DNA of 64,000 nt from Acinetobacter sp. S54 (GCF_016624945.1 NZ_JACVUI010000003.1:124001-188000); one strand, 5' to 3'. Shown: positions 39,210 through 48,853, counted from the first letter of the stretch. Numbers and translations: made by a program. The notes: generated by a model from the letters alone, not told the origin.

Positions 39210-40459
39210 TACAATGTCCCTCTGCGTGGAGGAAGAATGCCATTTAAGACATAATGACCAATAAAATAATATTTCCAGCGTGCAGCGTCATGTAAGGTAT
39301 GAACTCGCGCATTGCGCCAATAACGATCTAGGCCATCTTCGGCCTGACTGCCACGGCTTCCTGCAAGTTCAATCAGTTTGGATGAGGCTTTGAGTGCGGT
39401 CTCACTACTATGCGCACGAACTTTTGCCACATCGATTGAAGCTTTGGCTATTGTTTCAGCAGTGGTGTGTAATTTTGCAGCATCAATGGATTTTGCAGCT
39501 TGTTTAAGTAAGACTTCACTAGCGCGAACATCCGCGGCAATTCTACCAATTTCAAAAATAGTTAGAGGATCTTGTGCCGCGGTCTCAACATTTGAATCAA
39601 TCCAAGGTCGAGCCTGATGTACTCGATTAAGTGTTTCTTCAAAAGCAGCGCGGGCAATCCCCACCTCAATAGCAGCATGCATAATTTGTGCAAAAGGTCC
39701 AACCAGTGTTGGTTGTGCAAAAGCAGTATCAAATGGAATCACGTCCTCAGAAGCGACATAAACTTGATGAAATCTGACACTGCCACTTCCCGTAACGCGT
39801 TGACCAAAACCTGTCCAGTTATCGATTAAACTTAGCCCTTCGCTTTTGCGTTGAACAAAAGCCAGATATTCCCGACCTTCGGCATTCACCACTAAGGTTG
39901 GAATACGATGGGCGAATAAGCTACCCGTACAGTAAAATTTTTCGCCATTGATCAGGTAGCCATTTTCTTCAAAGGGGATAAGAGCAGTTTGTTTTAAACT
40001 TGCGTTTTTCGGTTTAAATTCTGCCAAAGCATTACCAAAACGTGCTCCATTAAGCACTTCCTGATATAACCGTTTTTGTTGTTGTTCAGTTCCCGTATTT
40101 CTTAGCACTTCCAGTGCATAAAAATGGTTTTGTGGAATCTGCCCAATTGATCCATCTACTCCGCTAAAAAGTGCAATAATTTTGGCGACAGTAAGGCTTG
40201 AGACTTCCGCACCACCATAGCGTTTAGGTACAGTAATGGCCCACAATCCAGATTGACTAAAAGCTTCGATTTCATCAAAAGGTAAGATGCGCTGCGCATC
40301 ACGTTCAATACTTTGAGCTTTGAATTGCTGGGCAAGGGCTTGTGCTACTTCAAGAGCTTCAGCGTCATCTTGGATCACGCGTATTGTTGAATAATGTTGC
40401 GTGCTAGGATGATTGATAAGATCATTTTCTGCCTGATGAATGGCTTGATAAGAGGTCAT
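39209..40459 (-). CDS. SfnB-family sulfur-acquisition flavoprotein (acyl-CoA dehydrogenase fold), copy 1
   Basis: 416 residues. An acyl-CoA-dehydrogenase-like flavoprotein of the SfnB/DszC/DmoB group used in sulfur scavenging from sulfones and organosulfur compounds. Segments conserved in the group are visible: ITVPKRYGGAEVSS, FYCTGSLFAHRIPT and the C-terminal DRYWRNARVHTLHD. GGAGA lies seven bases ahead of the ATG. It is one of a tandem pair with the next gene (407-residue frame), and both precede the LLM monooxygenase. Confidence 0.88.
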   Translation of the reverse strand: MTSYQAIHQAENDLINHPSTQHYSTIRVIQDDAEALEVAQALAQQFKAQSIERDAQRILPFDEIEAFSQSGLWAITVPKRYGGAEVSSLTVAKIIALFSGVDGSIGQIPQNHFYALEVLRNTGTEQQQKRLYQEVLNGARFGNALAEFKPKNASLKQTALIPFEENGYLINGEKFYCTGSLFAHRIPTLVVNAEGREYLAFVQRKSEGLSLIDNWTGFGQRVTGSGSVRFHQVYVASEDVIPFDTAFAQPTLVGPFAQIMHAAIEVGIARAAFEETLNRVHQARPWIDSNVETAAQDPLTIFEIGRIAADVRASEVLLKQAAKSIDAAKLHTTAETIAKASIDVAKVRAHSSETALKASSKLIELAGSRGSQAEDGLDRYWRNARVHTLHDAARWKYYFIGHYVLNGILPPRRGTL

Positions 40460-40471
40460 TTTATTATCTCC

Positions 40472-41683
40472 TTAGATCCATGCATGGCGAGCAGGCAAAG
40501 TACCATTAAGGTAATAGTTACCAATGGCATGTATTTTCCAGCGCACGGGATCGTGCAAGGTATGTACTCGCGCATTACGCCAGTGTTGATCGAGATTAAA
40601 TTGACTTAAACTGGCTCGACTGCCGCCAAGTTCCAGTAATTTTTCTGAGATTTGTAAAGCAGCATCATTTGCATAGACCTTAGCTTCGGCTACTAGAATC
40701 GAGGCTTTGGCTGCTTGTTGTTCTGTGACTTGATTGAGCTGGTCCAGTTCATCCAGATATTCCGCTGCTTCATCTAACAGTAAAATTGCAGCATTTAGAA
40801 GAATATCCAGCTTGCCTGTTTCTTGTAGCGTATAAAGTTCTAAACTAGCTTTGTCGACTTGCGCATCGATAATAGGACGTGCTTTTTTTACAGCCGAAAT
40901 GAGATCAGCAAAAGCAGCTTCGGCAATGCCTACATCAATTGCTACTTGTAATAGCTGTGAATAAGCACCTCGATAAGTCGGTGCCTGAGTTAACATGCGC
41001 TCGTCAAAAATTAAATTGGGATCAACTTTAACTTGATTCAATTTCACTGTGCCGCTTGCGGTGGTTCGTTGTCCGAAACCGTTCCAATTATTAATGACCT
41101 CAACTCCATCACTGTGTCGATTCACAATAACAAGCACCACGTGGCCTTCTGGATGGATGGCTTTGATCGCGAGCCAATGCGCAAAAATACTTCCAGTAGA
41201 GTAAAATTTTTCACCGTCTAAATAGTATTGGGCATTCTGAAAAGTTAAGCGGGTATTTAATGTTTTTGAATCTTTGGTCGTACGCTCAGGCCCACCATTG
41301 GCAAGGCGTTTACCCGCTAAAATTTCATTAAAAATAAATTCTTTTTGTGATTCTGTTCCCATGATCTCAATCAAATTAAGCAAGCTGATTTGATTTTGTG
41401 GAATTTGCCCAACACTTGAATCAGCTTTATTAATAATACGAAATACCTGAGCCAGTGTTGTATTCGAGACAAAAGCACCGCCGTAACGCTTAGGAATGCG
41501 AATGCCTCCTAAACCTTTTAGGCTAAATTGCTCAATTTCTTCAAATGGTAAAATACGTTTTTGATCACGTTGATTTCGACCTTCTAAAGCAAAATCGGCG
41601 ACTTGGTAAGCAGCATTAATCGCTTGTTGATCATTTTGAATAACTTGAACTGATCGGGAAGGATAAAAATTTAACTCTGACAT
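40472..41683 (-). CDS. SfnB-family sulfur-acquisition flavoprotein, copy 2
   Basis: 403 residues from the ATG at 41683, which has a GGG-containing ribosome site; a GTG four codons earlier is possible. It has the same fold and segments as its neighbour (IRIPKRYGGAFVSN, FYSTGSIFAHWLAI, DQHWRNARVHTLHD) but is clearly diverged, so the pair is an old duplication with probably different substrates. First gene of the six-gene operon that ends with metI. Regulation by sulfur starvation, possibly CysB, is inferred. Confidence 0.88.
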   Translation of the reverse strand: MSELNFYPSRSVQVIQNDQQAINAAYQVADFALEGRNQRDQKRILPFEEIEQFSLKGLGGIRIPKRYGGAFVSNTTLAQVFRIINKADSSVGQIPQNQISLLNLIEIMGTESQKEFIFNEILAGKRLANGGPERTTKDSKTLNTRLTFQNAQYYLDGEKFYSTGSIFAHWLAIKAIHPEGHVVLVIVNRHSDGVEVINNWNGFGQRTTASGTVKLNQVKVDPNLIFDERMLTQAPTYRGAYSQLLQVAIDVGIAEAAFADLISAVKKARPIIDAQVDKASLELYTLQETGKLDILLNAAILLLDEAAEYLDELDQLNQVTEQQAAKASILVAEAKVYANDAALQISEKLLELGGSRASLSQFNLDQHWRNARVHTLHDPVRWKIHAIGNYYLNGTLPARHAWI

Positions 41684-42085
41684 AATGATACCCACTATAG
41701 ATAGCAGTACCTTAGAAAAATTATACCTAATGGTTAAACGAAGTATTTCGCGTAGTTTATGAAAAAAAATGCTTAATCATTTTTAGTCTAAATTAATTGA
41801 TTTTATTGATAAAATGAAAATTATAATAATCAATGTATTATATTTTTTTTGCTAGATAAAAATGAACATAGAGGTGCAGGATTTATTTGTTCCAGAGATA
41901 TATACCGCAAAAAAACATATAACCCATTTGAGTTGGAATTGAAGAATATCATTAGACAATAGATGATTTAGACGAATGTTTGGCACAAAAAGTACATTGT
42001 TTTCATTATTAGTTACTTTTAAAGTAAGCAAAACAAGAGGTTGTTTTTTACATTTGGTCGACTAAAAAAATAAATTGGAGTTTTT
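41684..42085. other. Divergent promoter region, sulfur operon and GST
   Basis: About 400 AT-rich bases between two divergent units, so both promoters lie here. A perfect 7-1-7 inverted repeat TTACTTTTAAAGTAA occurs at 42013-42027, about 60 bases before the GST gene. I see no gene, terminator or obvious CysB motif. Confidence 0.5.
42013..42027. promoter_or_regulatory. 15-bp palindrome upstream of GST
   Basis: TTACTTT-T-AAAGTAA, a perfect 7-1-7 inverted repeat. The TACT...AGTA half-sites recall operators of redox-sensing HxlR/YodB regulators; that resemblance is only suggestive. Confidence 0.3.
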
Positions 42086-42850
42086 ATGCGGGTTTTATAC
42101 CAGTTTCCTTTATCTCATTATTGTGAAAAAGCTCGCTGGTTGCTTGATCATAAGGAATTGGATTATGTTGCACATAACTTGATCCCTGGGTTCCATCGTG
42201 CTTTTGCCCAGTTAAAAACAGGTCAAAATAAATTACCAATTTTAAAAGATGATAAAAGATGGATCGCAGAATCTACACAAATTGCGCTGTATTTGGATGA
42301 TCATTATCCTGAACATTCATTATTACGTCGTGACCCGCATTTACGAGCGCTGTCCATTGAAATCGATAAAATTGCAGATGAACTTGGTGTGCATGTTCGT
42401 CGCTGGAGTTTGGGTCATGCATTAACTCATGGCGATGAGCCGCTTGAAATTATGATGGGTGAACAAGGATATTTACGTCAATTCGAAAAATTCTCCAAAC
42501 CGATCCTTAAAACCTTGGTGACGAAAAGTTATGAACTCAAGGATGAGAAAATTGCTCAATCCAAACTGCGTATGGATGAATTGGTTCTGGTATTGAATGA
42601 ACGCCTGATTGATAATTTTGGACGCTATTTAGTAGGAGACCGTTTGGGGCTGGCCGACATTGCGGTTTGTTCAATGCTTGCACCTATTCTAGAACTTTCT
42701 GGGACGCCTTGGGAACGTGAAAATAATGAAGTTAGTTCACCTGAGTTACGCCAGTATAAAGATTATTTATTGAGCTTACCTTTGGGGCAATATGTACAGC
42801 GTATCTACGAAACTGAACGCAATGCGCGCGTTGATTGGCGTGGAATATAA
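42086..42850 (+). CDS. Glutathione S-transferase family protein
   Basis: 254 residues. The N-terminal thioredoxin-like domain begins MRVLYQFPLSHYCEKARW, with the serine or cysteine of the SHYC motif at the thiol site, and has the cis-proline region KLPIL and the ESTQIALYLDD segment that binds glutathione. The C-terminal helical domain runs from about 95 to the end with LVGDRLGLADIAVCSM. It may detoxify electrophiles or act on sulfur compounds from the neighbouring operon; the substrate is unknown. TTGGAG precedes the ATG. Confidence 0.88.
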   Translation: MRVLYQFPLSHYCEKARWLLDHKELDYVAHNLIPGFHRAFAQLKTGQNKLPILKDDKRWIAESTQIALYLDDHYPEHSLLRRDPHLRALSIEIDKIADELGVHVRRWSLGHALTHGDEPLEIMMGEQGYLRQFEKFSKPILKTLVTKSYELKDEKIAQSKLRMDELVLVLNERLIDNFGRYLVGDRLGLADIAVCSMLAPILELSGTPWERENNEVSSPELRQYKDYLLSLPLGQYVQRIYETERNARVDWRGI

Positions 42851-43193
42851 TTTAAATTTATCGAAAGTTCTAAAAACCTTATTTATAAGCTAAATAGGGT
42901 TTAAGCTATTTCTTTTCGCTGATTTTCTACATACAAAAATAAAGAATTTACTTACTTAAAAACTATCTTAAATGCGCTTTTGTATCAATAAGTGAGGCTT
43001 TGAAGGCGTTTTGCTGCAAAGTCTATTCAATGCTTTCAACTACCTTTAATGTGGATGGGTAGTCAAATGATGCTTTATTTTGAATCGTGATTTGAAAACT
43101 GAGTCTCTCAACAAAATACAAGTTCTCTAGTCTTGACTGAGTATTGTGAAAAATGAAATTTAGTTTTAATAAACATAATTATTGGAGATTTCC
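42851..43193. other. Intergenic region between GST and aldehyde dehydrogenase
   Basis: 343 bases with no gene. A hairpin at 42874-42902 (11 bp with one G-U pair) probably ends GST transcription. The rest is AT-rich and should contain the dehydrogenase promoter; I see no recognised operator. Confidence 0.5.
42874..42902 (+). terminator. Weak terminator hairpin after GST
   Basis: Arms AAACCTTATTT and AAATAGGGTTT pair over 11 positions with one G-U and a 7-base loop. The following T-rich stretch is interrupted, so termination may be partial. Confidence 0.45.
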
Positions 43194-44564
43194 ATGAGTT
43201 ACCAGTCGCTTAATCCTTATAACGGTCAAATACTTAAAACCTATGCATTTCATGATCAAACCAAAATTGATGAAAGTTTGGATCATGCTGAAAAGTTATT
43301 AAAATCAGATTGGTCTCGTAAGGATTTGGAAAAACGCTTTGCATTATTAAATAAAGTCGCAGCTAATTTGAGAGATCAAAAAGAACAACTGGCACAGCTT
43401 ATGTCCAAAGAAATGGGGAAATTGATTAAGCAAAGTCTTGGGGAGGTTGAGCTTTGTGCAAATATTGCAGAGTATTATGCTAAACATGCGGCCGAATTTT
43501 TACGCCCCCAGAACTATCCAAGCTCAATAGGTGAAGCATGGGTTGAACAACATCCATTGGGCGTCATCATGGCGGTTGAACCTTGGAATTTTCCTTTTTA
43601 TCAGCTCATGAGAGTATTTGCACCAAACTGTGCCATCGGCAATCCAGTTTTGGCTAAACATGCCAGTATTGTGCCCCAATGCGCAGAGGCATTTGAAAAA
43701 ATTATTCATGAATCTGGTGCACCCGCAGGCGTTTGGACAAATTTATTTATTTCAACAGATCAAGTTGCTGAGATTATTAAAGATCCGCGAGTCCAAGGTG
43801 TAGCACTAACAGGTTCAGAAGGTGCGGGAAGTAGTGTGGCTGAGCAAGCAGGTAAATACGTTAAAAAATCTACTCTTGAGCTAGGAGGAAATGACGTTTT
43901 TATCGTACTTGATGATGCTGATTTGGAACGTGCAATTAAAATTGGCTGTCAGGCACGTATCAACAATGCAGGGCAAGTATGTACTGCTGCTAAACGCTTT
44001 ATTTTGCATGAAAAAATTGCGGAACAATTTAAGCATGGCATGGTTGAATTATTTAAAAATCTGAAAACAGGCGATCCTCTAGATGAATCTACTAGTTTGG
44101 GACCTTTATCATCAGCTTCCGCTGTAGAAAAACTGCATAAGCAGGTTGATCAAGCAGTAAGCTCCGGTGCAACACTGGTTTTAGGTGGTAAGCCCATTCA
44201 AGGCGCTGGCAATTTTTTTGAAGCAACCATTCTTGAGAATATTCAAGAAAGTAATCCTGCATGGTATGAGGAATTTTTTGGTCCAGTTGCGCAATTATAT
44301 GTGGCCAAAGATGATGATGAAATTGTGAAAATTGCGAACCAGTCGCACTATGGTTTGGGTGGTGCTATTCACTCTCAAGATATCGAAAGAGCCAAGAAAT
44401 TAGCATCGCGTGTCGAAACGGGCATGATCTGGATCAATAGCCTGACCCAAACTGCACCAGAATTACCTTTTGGTGGAATCAAGCGTTCAGGCTATGGACA
44501 TGAATTGTCTGAACTCGGTTTTAATGAATTTGTACAAAAGAAACTTGTGGTAATTCCTGCGTAA
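43194..44564 (+). CDS. Succinate-semialdehyde dehydrogenase-type aldehyde dehydrogenase
   Basis: 456 residues, NAD(P)-dependent aldehyde dehydrogenase. The catalytic residues are visible: Glu in LELGGNDVF and Cys in NNAGQVCTAAKRF, with the Asn of EPWNFPFYQL. Sequence style fits the Sad/GabD-like succinate-semialdehyde dehydrogenases, which feed 4-aminobutyrate carbon into the TCA cycle; other short semialdehydes are possible. The ATG at 43194 has TTGGAG eight bases upstream. The convergent neighbour is a dicarboxylate transporter, which is at least compatible with succinate metabolism. Confidence 0.85.
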   Translation: MSYQSLNPYNGQILKTYAFHDQTKIDESLDHAEKLLKSDWSRKDLEKRFALLNKVAANLRDQKEQLAQLMSKEMGKLIKQSLGEVELCANIAEYYAKHAAEFLRPQNYPSSIGEAWVEQHPLGVIMAVEPWNFPFYQLMRVFAPNCAIGNPVLAKHASIVPQCAEAFEKIIHESGAPAGVWTNLFISTDQVAEIIKDPRVQGVALTGSEGAGSSVAEQAGKYVKKSTLELGGNDVFIVLDDADLERAIKIGCQARINNAGQVCTAAKRFILHEKIAEQFKHGMVELFKNLKTGDPLDESTSLGPLSSASAVEKLHKQVDQAVSSGATLVLGGKPIQGAGNFFEATILENIQESNPAWYEEFFGPVAQLYVAKDDDEIVKIANQSHYGLGGAIHSQDIERAKKLASRVETGMIWINSLTQTAPELPFGGIKRSGYGHELSELGFNEFVQKKLVVIPA

Positions 44565-44574
44565 TATGAAAAAG

Positions 44575-44607
44575 AAGCCTGTCATAAAAAATCATGACAG
44601 GCTTTTT
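44575..44607. terminator. Bidirectional terminator
   Basis: AAGCCTGTCAT pairs with ATGACAGGCTT around an 8-base loop, with a purine-rich run on the left and a T run on the right. It lies between the convergent aldehyde dehydrogenase and transporter genes. Confidence 0.85.
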
Positions 44608-44623
44608 TATGGATAAATTATAG

Positions 44624-46081
44624 TTACCAGTAATTTAGGAACTTCCACCAGATTCCCCCAACTACAATAAAAATGACAATATTGACAATGCTCATGACGA
44701 AACCGGCTTTCCACCATTCCCCTAAAGTGGTATAGCCTGAACCATAGATAATGGGAGAAGTTCCTGTTGCATAATGGGTAAGTGTCATCATGATGCTTGA
44801 AGCAGCCGCCATCATGAGAGCAAACAACATGGGAGGAGCACCTAGCGCAATACCAGCTGTATAAAAGGCGGCAAACATGGCCGTAATATGAGCGGTAGTA
44901 CTTGCAAACATATAATGAGCGTACATATAAGTCAGCATCAAAAGTAAACTGGCAAATATCCAGTTTAGCCCGAGGTGAGCAATATTGGTTTCAAGAACGC
45001 CTGAAAACCATGTGATTAGTCCCAGTTTGTTGAGATAAGTTGCCATCATGACCAAAGCTGCAAACCACGTAACGGTATCCCAAGCGCTTTTTTGAGTCAG
45101 AATATCATCCCAGGTTAATACTCCGGTCAAAAGCAACAAACTCAAACCAATGAATGCAGTGGTGGTAGCATCAACAGACCAAGCGGGACCAAAAACCATA
45201 GCAGGAATACCTGCCCATAAGAACAGCATAATGCCAAAAATGAATAGCATAATAATTTCATGTACGCTCACAGCCCCCATTTCTTTAAGGCGCTCTTTTG
45301 CAAACTGAGCCGCATTTGGCGTGCGCTTAACTTCAGGCGGATACATCCAGTAGATCACCATCGGCATGATGATTAATGCAATTATGCCCGGAACTAACAT
45401 AGCAATTGCCCACGTACTCCAGCTCAATGTCACCTGTGATCCTGTCGCTTTGGCAACAAGATCAACCACGAGAGGATTTGGAGCCGTGGCGGTGACAAAC
45501 ATCGCAGAAGTAATTGGATTGGCGTGATAATTCACCAAAGCCAGATATTTCCCCATACGACCTTCGGTGCCTTTGGCCGGATCAGAATCATAACTTGTAG
45601 CAATTGCACGGACAATGGGGTGAATAATACCACCGCCACGTGCGGTATTACTTGGTGTAACAGGGGCCAAAATAAGTTCGGACAGTACCATGCTATAACC
45701 GATGCCAATAGTACGTTTGCCCCAGACTGCAATAAATAGATAGCCTAAACGCGCTCCCAACCCTGTTTTTTGTAATCCTTTGGAAATCATAATTGACACA
45801 CCAATCAACCAGATTAAGGGATTTGCAAAACTGCTCAAGGCATCTTTAATAGCTTCACTCGGTGTAGGGTTGGTTACTCCAGTGAGAGCAACCAGTGTAA
45901 TCGCAATCAGGGCAATCGCGCCAATGGGAAGTGCTTTCCCGATAATTGCGGCGATCACGCCGACAAACATTGCCAGCAAATGCCATGCTTCGGGTGTAAC
46001 GCCTTGCGGGACAGGAATAACAAACCAGATGATGAGCGTTAATGCACAGGCTATTGCAGCTGGAATTGGTTTAAAGCCCAT
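44624..46081 (-). CDS. DASS/SLC13-family anion:sodium symporter
   Basis: 485 residues with about 12 membrane helices. The family imports di- or tricarboxylates such as succinate, citrate or tartrate with sodium or by exchange. Conserved segments include the SNTARGGGIIHPI loop with the substrate-binding SNT motif and a second one, SIMMTLTHYATGTSPI, in the C-terminal half. A good AAGGCGG ribosome site precedes the ATG. The substrate cannot be fixed from sequence. Confidence 0.9.
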   Translation of the reverse strand: MGFKPIPAAIACALTLIIWFVIPVPQGVTPEAWHLLAMFVGVIAAIIGKALPIGAIALIAITLVALTGVTNPTPSEAIKDALSSFANPLIWLIGVSIMISKGLQKTGLGARLGYLFIAVWGKRTIGIGYSMVLSELILAPVTPSNTARGGGIIHPIVRAIATSYDSDPAKGTEGRMGKYLALVNYHANPITSAMFVTATAPNPLVVDLVAKATGSQVTLSWSTWAIAMLVPGIIALIIMPMVIYWMYPPEVKRTPNAAQFAKERLKEMGAVSVHEIIMLFIFGIMLFLWAGIPAMVFGPAWSVDATTTAFIGLSLLLLTGVLTWDDILTQKSAWDTVTWFAALVMMATYLNKLGLITWFSGVLETNIAHLGLNWIFASLLLMLTYMYAHYMFASTTAHITAMFAAFYTAGIALGAPPMLFALMMAAASSIMMTLTHYATGTSPIIYGSGYTTLGEWWKAGFVMSIVNIVIFIVVGGIWWKFLNYW

Positions 46082-46319
46082 AAAAACCGCCTTATTATGG
46101 ATAGATTAACGTTATAATTTATATATTTAGCATTATTAAGTTGAAATTTAATGCTTTATAGTTTGTGGTTTTATTATGAAAGAATCTTAACTTATTACCA
46201 AATAAAGAATTGTTGACAGTCTGTTAATACATTTTCTGAACAAGGCTATAAACTCTTACACAAATAGTTAGAGCATGATAAATTGAACCAAGGACTCAGC
46301 ATAATTATAAGTTTTGTTT

Positions 46320-47309
46320 ATGATGGCTAAATTTTCGTTACGTCATTTACGTCGTTTTGTTTTTAATAATCTCCATAATCACGAGTATGAAAGTAACTTA
46401 AGCCGCATACTTAACTTCTTTTTAATTTTTTTGATTGTCGCTAATGTCTTGGCTGTGATGCTGGAATCAATCGATTCAATTTATTTTGCCCACAAAAAAA
46501 TTTTTGATTTATTTGAAACGGTGTCGATAGGTCTGTTTACTATTGAGTATTTGTTACGTTTATGGTGTGTGGCAGAGGAACATCTTGATCAGCCTGCATG
46601 GAAAACACGATTAAAATGGTTCACCAGTGGAGGTGCGATTATTGACTTATTGGCAATTTTACCTGCCTATCTCAATTTTATTGTACCTATTGATCTACGC
46701 TTTCTCAGAATCTTAAGATTGTTGCGACTACTAAAGTTAACTCGCTATTTTGTTTCGCTCCAGATATTGCTGGCGGTTATTGAACGTGAAAAAGGTTCAT
46801 TTCAGGCTGTTGTATTTATTTTATTAATCATGATAGTGATGGCTGCGGGGGGGATTTATGTCGTTGAGAATAAAGCGCAGCCGGGTATATTTAGTTCAAT
46901 TCCAGAAGCTATGTGGTGGGCGGTGGTTACATTAACTACAGTTGGATATGGAGATGTTACGCCAGTCACCAATATTGGTAAATTATTGGGCGCTGTAATT
47001 ACAATTTTGGGGGTGGGTTTAGCTGCGTTACCCGCAGGTATTTTAGCGACAGGGCTAGCTAATGAATTGAATTTGCGGAATCAAAAACTTGCTCAGGAGT
47101 TTAGAAACCTGCTTCTTTCGAATCAGATAGATTATTTGAATGAAACTAAAGAAATTGAGCGGATACGCAAAAAAATAGGTTTAGGCAAAGAGCAAACCCA
47201 TGAAGTGATTATGCAACTGATTCGTGAAAAAGACTTGGAAGAACAGGAACAACAAAAAAAGGCATTTAAATATTGTCCACATTGTGGTGAAAAGCTTCCT
47301 GAGGCATGA
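46320..47309 (+). CDS. Voltage-gated-type potassium channel with C-terminal CxxC motif
   Basis: 329 residues. Six membrane helices; the fourth is a classic voltage sensor with arginine or lysine every third position (DLRFLRILRLLRLLKLTR, about 126-143). The pore has the K+ filter TTVGYGD at 206-212. The cytosolic tail is helical and charged and ends with YCPHCGEKLPEA, a single CxxC that could bind zinc across subunits. The start is the ATG at 46320 or 46323; the ribosome site is poor. Confidence 0.9.
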   Translation: MMAKFSLRHLRRFVFNNLHNHEYESNLSRILNFFLIFLIVANVLAVMLESIDSIYFAHKKIFDLFETVSIGLFTIEYLLRLWCVAEEHLDQPAWKTRLKWFTSGGAIIDLLAILPAYLNFIVPIDLRFLRILRLLRLLKLTRYFVSLQILLAVIEREKGSFQAVVFILLIMIVMAAGGIYVVENKAQPGIFSSIPEAMWWAVVTLTTVGYGDVTPVTNIGKLLGAVITILGVGLAALPAGILATGLANELNLRNQKLAQEFRNLLLSNQIDYLNETKEIERIRKKIGLGKEQTHEVIMQLIREKDLEEQEQQKKAFKYCPHCGEKLPEA

Positions 47310-47336
47310 GACGGAGTATTAAGTGCGTCTCATGCC
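47303..47336 (+). terminator. Hairpin overlapping the channel stop codon
   Basis: Perfect 11-bp arms (GGCATGAGACG at 47303-47313 with CGTCTCATGCC at 47326-47336) around a 12-base loop. The T-rich stretch is a few bases further (ATTATTTTTT). The first arm includes the stop codon at 47307-47309. Confidence 0.6.
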
Positions 47337-47342
47337 GATCAA

Positions 47343-48539
47343 TTATTTTTTATATTTTTCTACGGCAAAAGCAATCAGTAAAATTACTAATCCACCTAAA
47401 CTTAGCACAAACCCAACCCAGATTGGAGCGATCCATCCCATTTGATGACTTAAAACCCATCCGCCCAAAAAAGCCCCTAGTGCATTGGCTAGATTAAATG
47501 CGGAATGGTTCAGCGATGCAGCCAGTCCTTGAGCTTCACCTGCAACATCCATCAAACGCATTTGCAAGGTTCCGCCCAAACCCATCACAGTCAGTCCAAT
47601 CAAGAATAAAGCCAGAATGGCAGTATAAAGCTGACTCATCATGAAACTGGCAAAAACGAAAGCAAGAGCAGAGCTAATCAAAACCCCAACGATCGTTTTA
47701 TTTAAGTTTCGATCTGCTAACCAACCAGCGAGTAACCCCCCAATCACCATACCCACACCCCAGATTGCCAAAGCAATCGGAACAATATCAATACTGACTT
47801 TGGTATATTCGGTCAGAATAGGTGATACATAACTATATACCGAAAACATCCCACCAAAACCAATAGCGCCTACAGCAAGAGTCAGCCACATATGAATATT
47901 TTTTAGCCCTGCTAATTCGGTTTTTATACTTGCTGTCGCGCGTACAGGAATTTGAGGCACAAAAAAAGCGATTGCCAATAATGTAACAAAAGCAATGATC
48001 GAAGAAAATTCAAAACCAGACCGCCAACCAAACTGTTGACCCAACCATGTTGCCAATGGAACACCAAATACAGTAGCAACGGTTAATCCCATCATGACTT
48101 GTGCGACGGCTGAAGCGCGTTTTTTAGGACCAGCCAATTCTGCTGCAACCAAAGCACCTACACCAAAATAAGCACCATGAGGAAACCCAGCAATAAAACG
48201 GGAGATTAAAACCGTTTCAGGAGTATTTGCCAGTGCTGTTAATGCATTGGCAATTCCATAAAACAACATTAACCCAAGTAATAAAGACTTACGAGGAATC
48301 CGTGCACCTAAAATGGCAATAACAGGCGCACCAATGACCACACCTAACGCATAAGCACTAATAAAATGTCCTGCATCGGGAACACTAATATGGAGATCTG
48401 TGGCAATTTCTTGAATCAACCCCATTGCGACAAATTCAGTGGTTCCAATACAAAAGCCACCAATAGCCAGAGCTAAAATGACCCAGAATAGAGAATATTG
48501 TTGAGGTAAACCAACAGATGTATTCGATGTAGAAGACAT
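47343..48539 (-). CDS. MFS exporter, AraJ/PbuE-like
   Basis: 398 residues, 12 membrane helices, of the drug:H+ antiporter-1 type that includes sugar and purine-nucleoside exporters. The N-terminal FCIGTTEFVAMGLIQEIA and the loop GARIPRKSLLLGLM are characteristic. It would export a small molecule, not identifiable from sequence. No Shine-Dalgarno-like purine tract precedes the start (the minus strand reads CTCCCTCC there), so translation is probably weak. Confidence 0.88.
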   Translation of the reverse strand: MSSTSNTSVGLPQQYSLFWVILALAIGGFCIGTTEFVAMGLIQEIATDLHISVPDAGHFISAYALGVVIGAPVIAILGARIPRKSLLLGLMLFYGIANALTALANTPETVLISRFIAGFPHGAYFGVGALVAAELAGPKKRASAVAQVMMGLTVATVFGVPLATWLGQQFGWRSGFEFSSIIAFVTLLAIAFFVPQIPVRATASIKTELAGLKNIHMWLTLAVGAIGFGGMFSVYSYVSPILTEYTKVSIDIVPIALAIWGVGMVIGGLLAGWLADRNLNKTIVGVLISSALAFVFASFMMSQLYTAILALFLIGLTVMGLGGTLQMRLMDVAGEAQGLAASLNHSAFNLANALGAFLGGWVLSHQMGWIAPIWVGFVLSLGGLVILLIAFAVEKYKK

Positions 48540-48853
48540 AAATTTTTTTTGGAGGGAGAATAAATAAAGGAGAATTATAGTTGAAAATGATCGAAATAGT
48601 TAAGTGATTTACTCGGAATTCAAGAACCTAAGGCTTCGTATCATCTACAATAATAATCAAAAAAATTTATATATACTCTAGTTGAATGGCACATTAACTA
48701 ATTTAAAAAGCTTGAAAAGCGGATTAAAATTCTCCATGACTATATCTTAAACTAAGCGCCAAATAGTGATGAAATAAAATTAATGTTGAGACAAATTAAT
48801 GATCATTGTGATATAGTGAATATTATTCATGATGAGCTTGATTGGATCTATAC
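48540..48853. other. Divergent promoter region between MFS gene and metR
   Basis: About 310 AT-rich bases. The clear element is a MetR box at 48817-48829. No gene or terminator is visible. Confidence 0.6.
48817..48829. promoter_or_regulatory. MetR box before metR
   Basis: TGAATATTATTCA fits the MetR consensus TGAA-N5-TTCA exactly, including the preferred A/T at the centre. It ends 24 bases before the metR start, so MetR probably represses its own gene. Confidence 0.7.
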
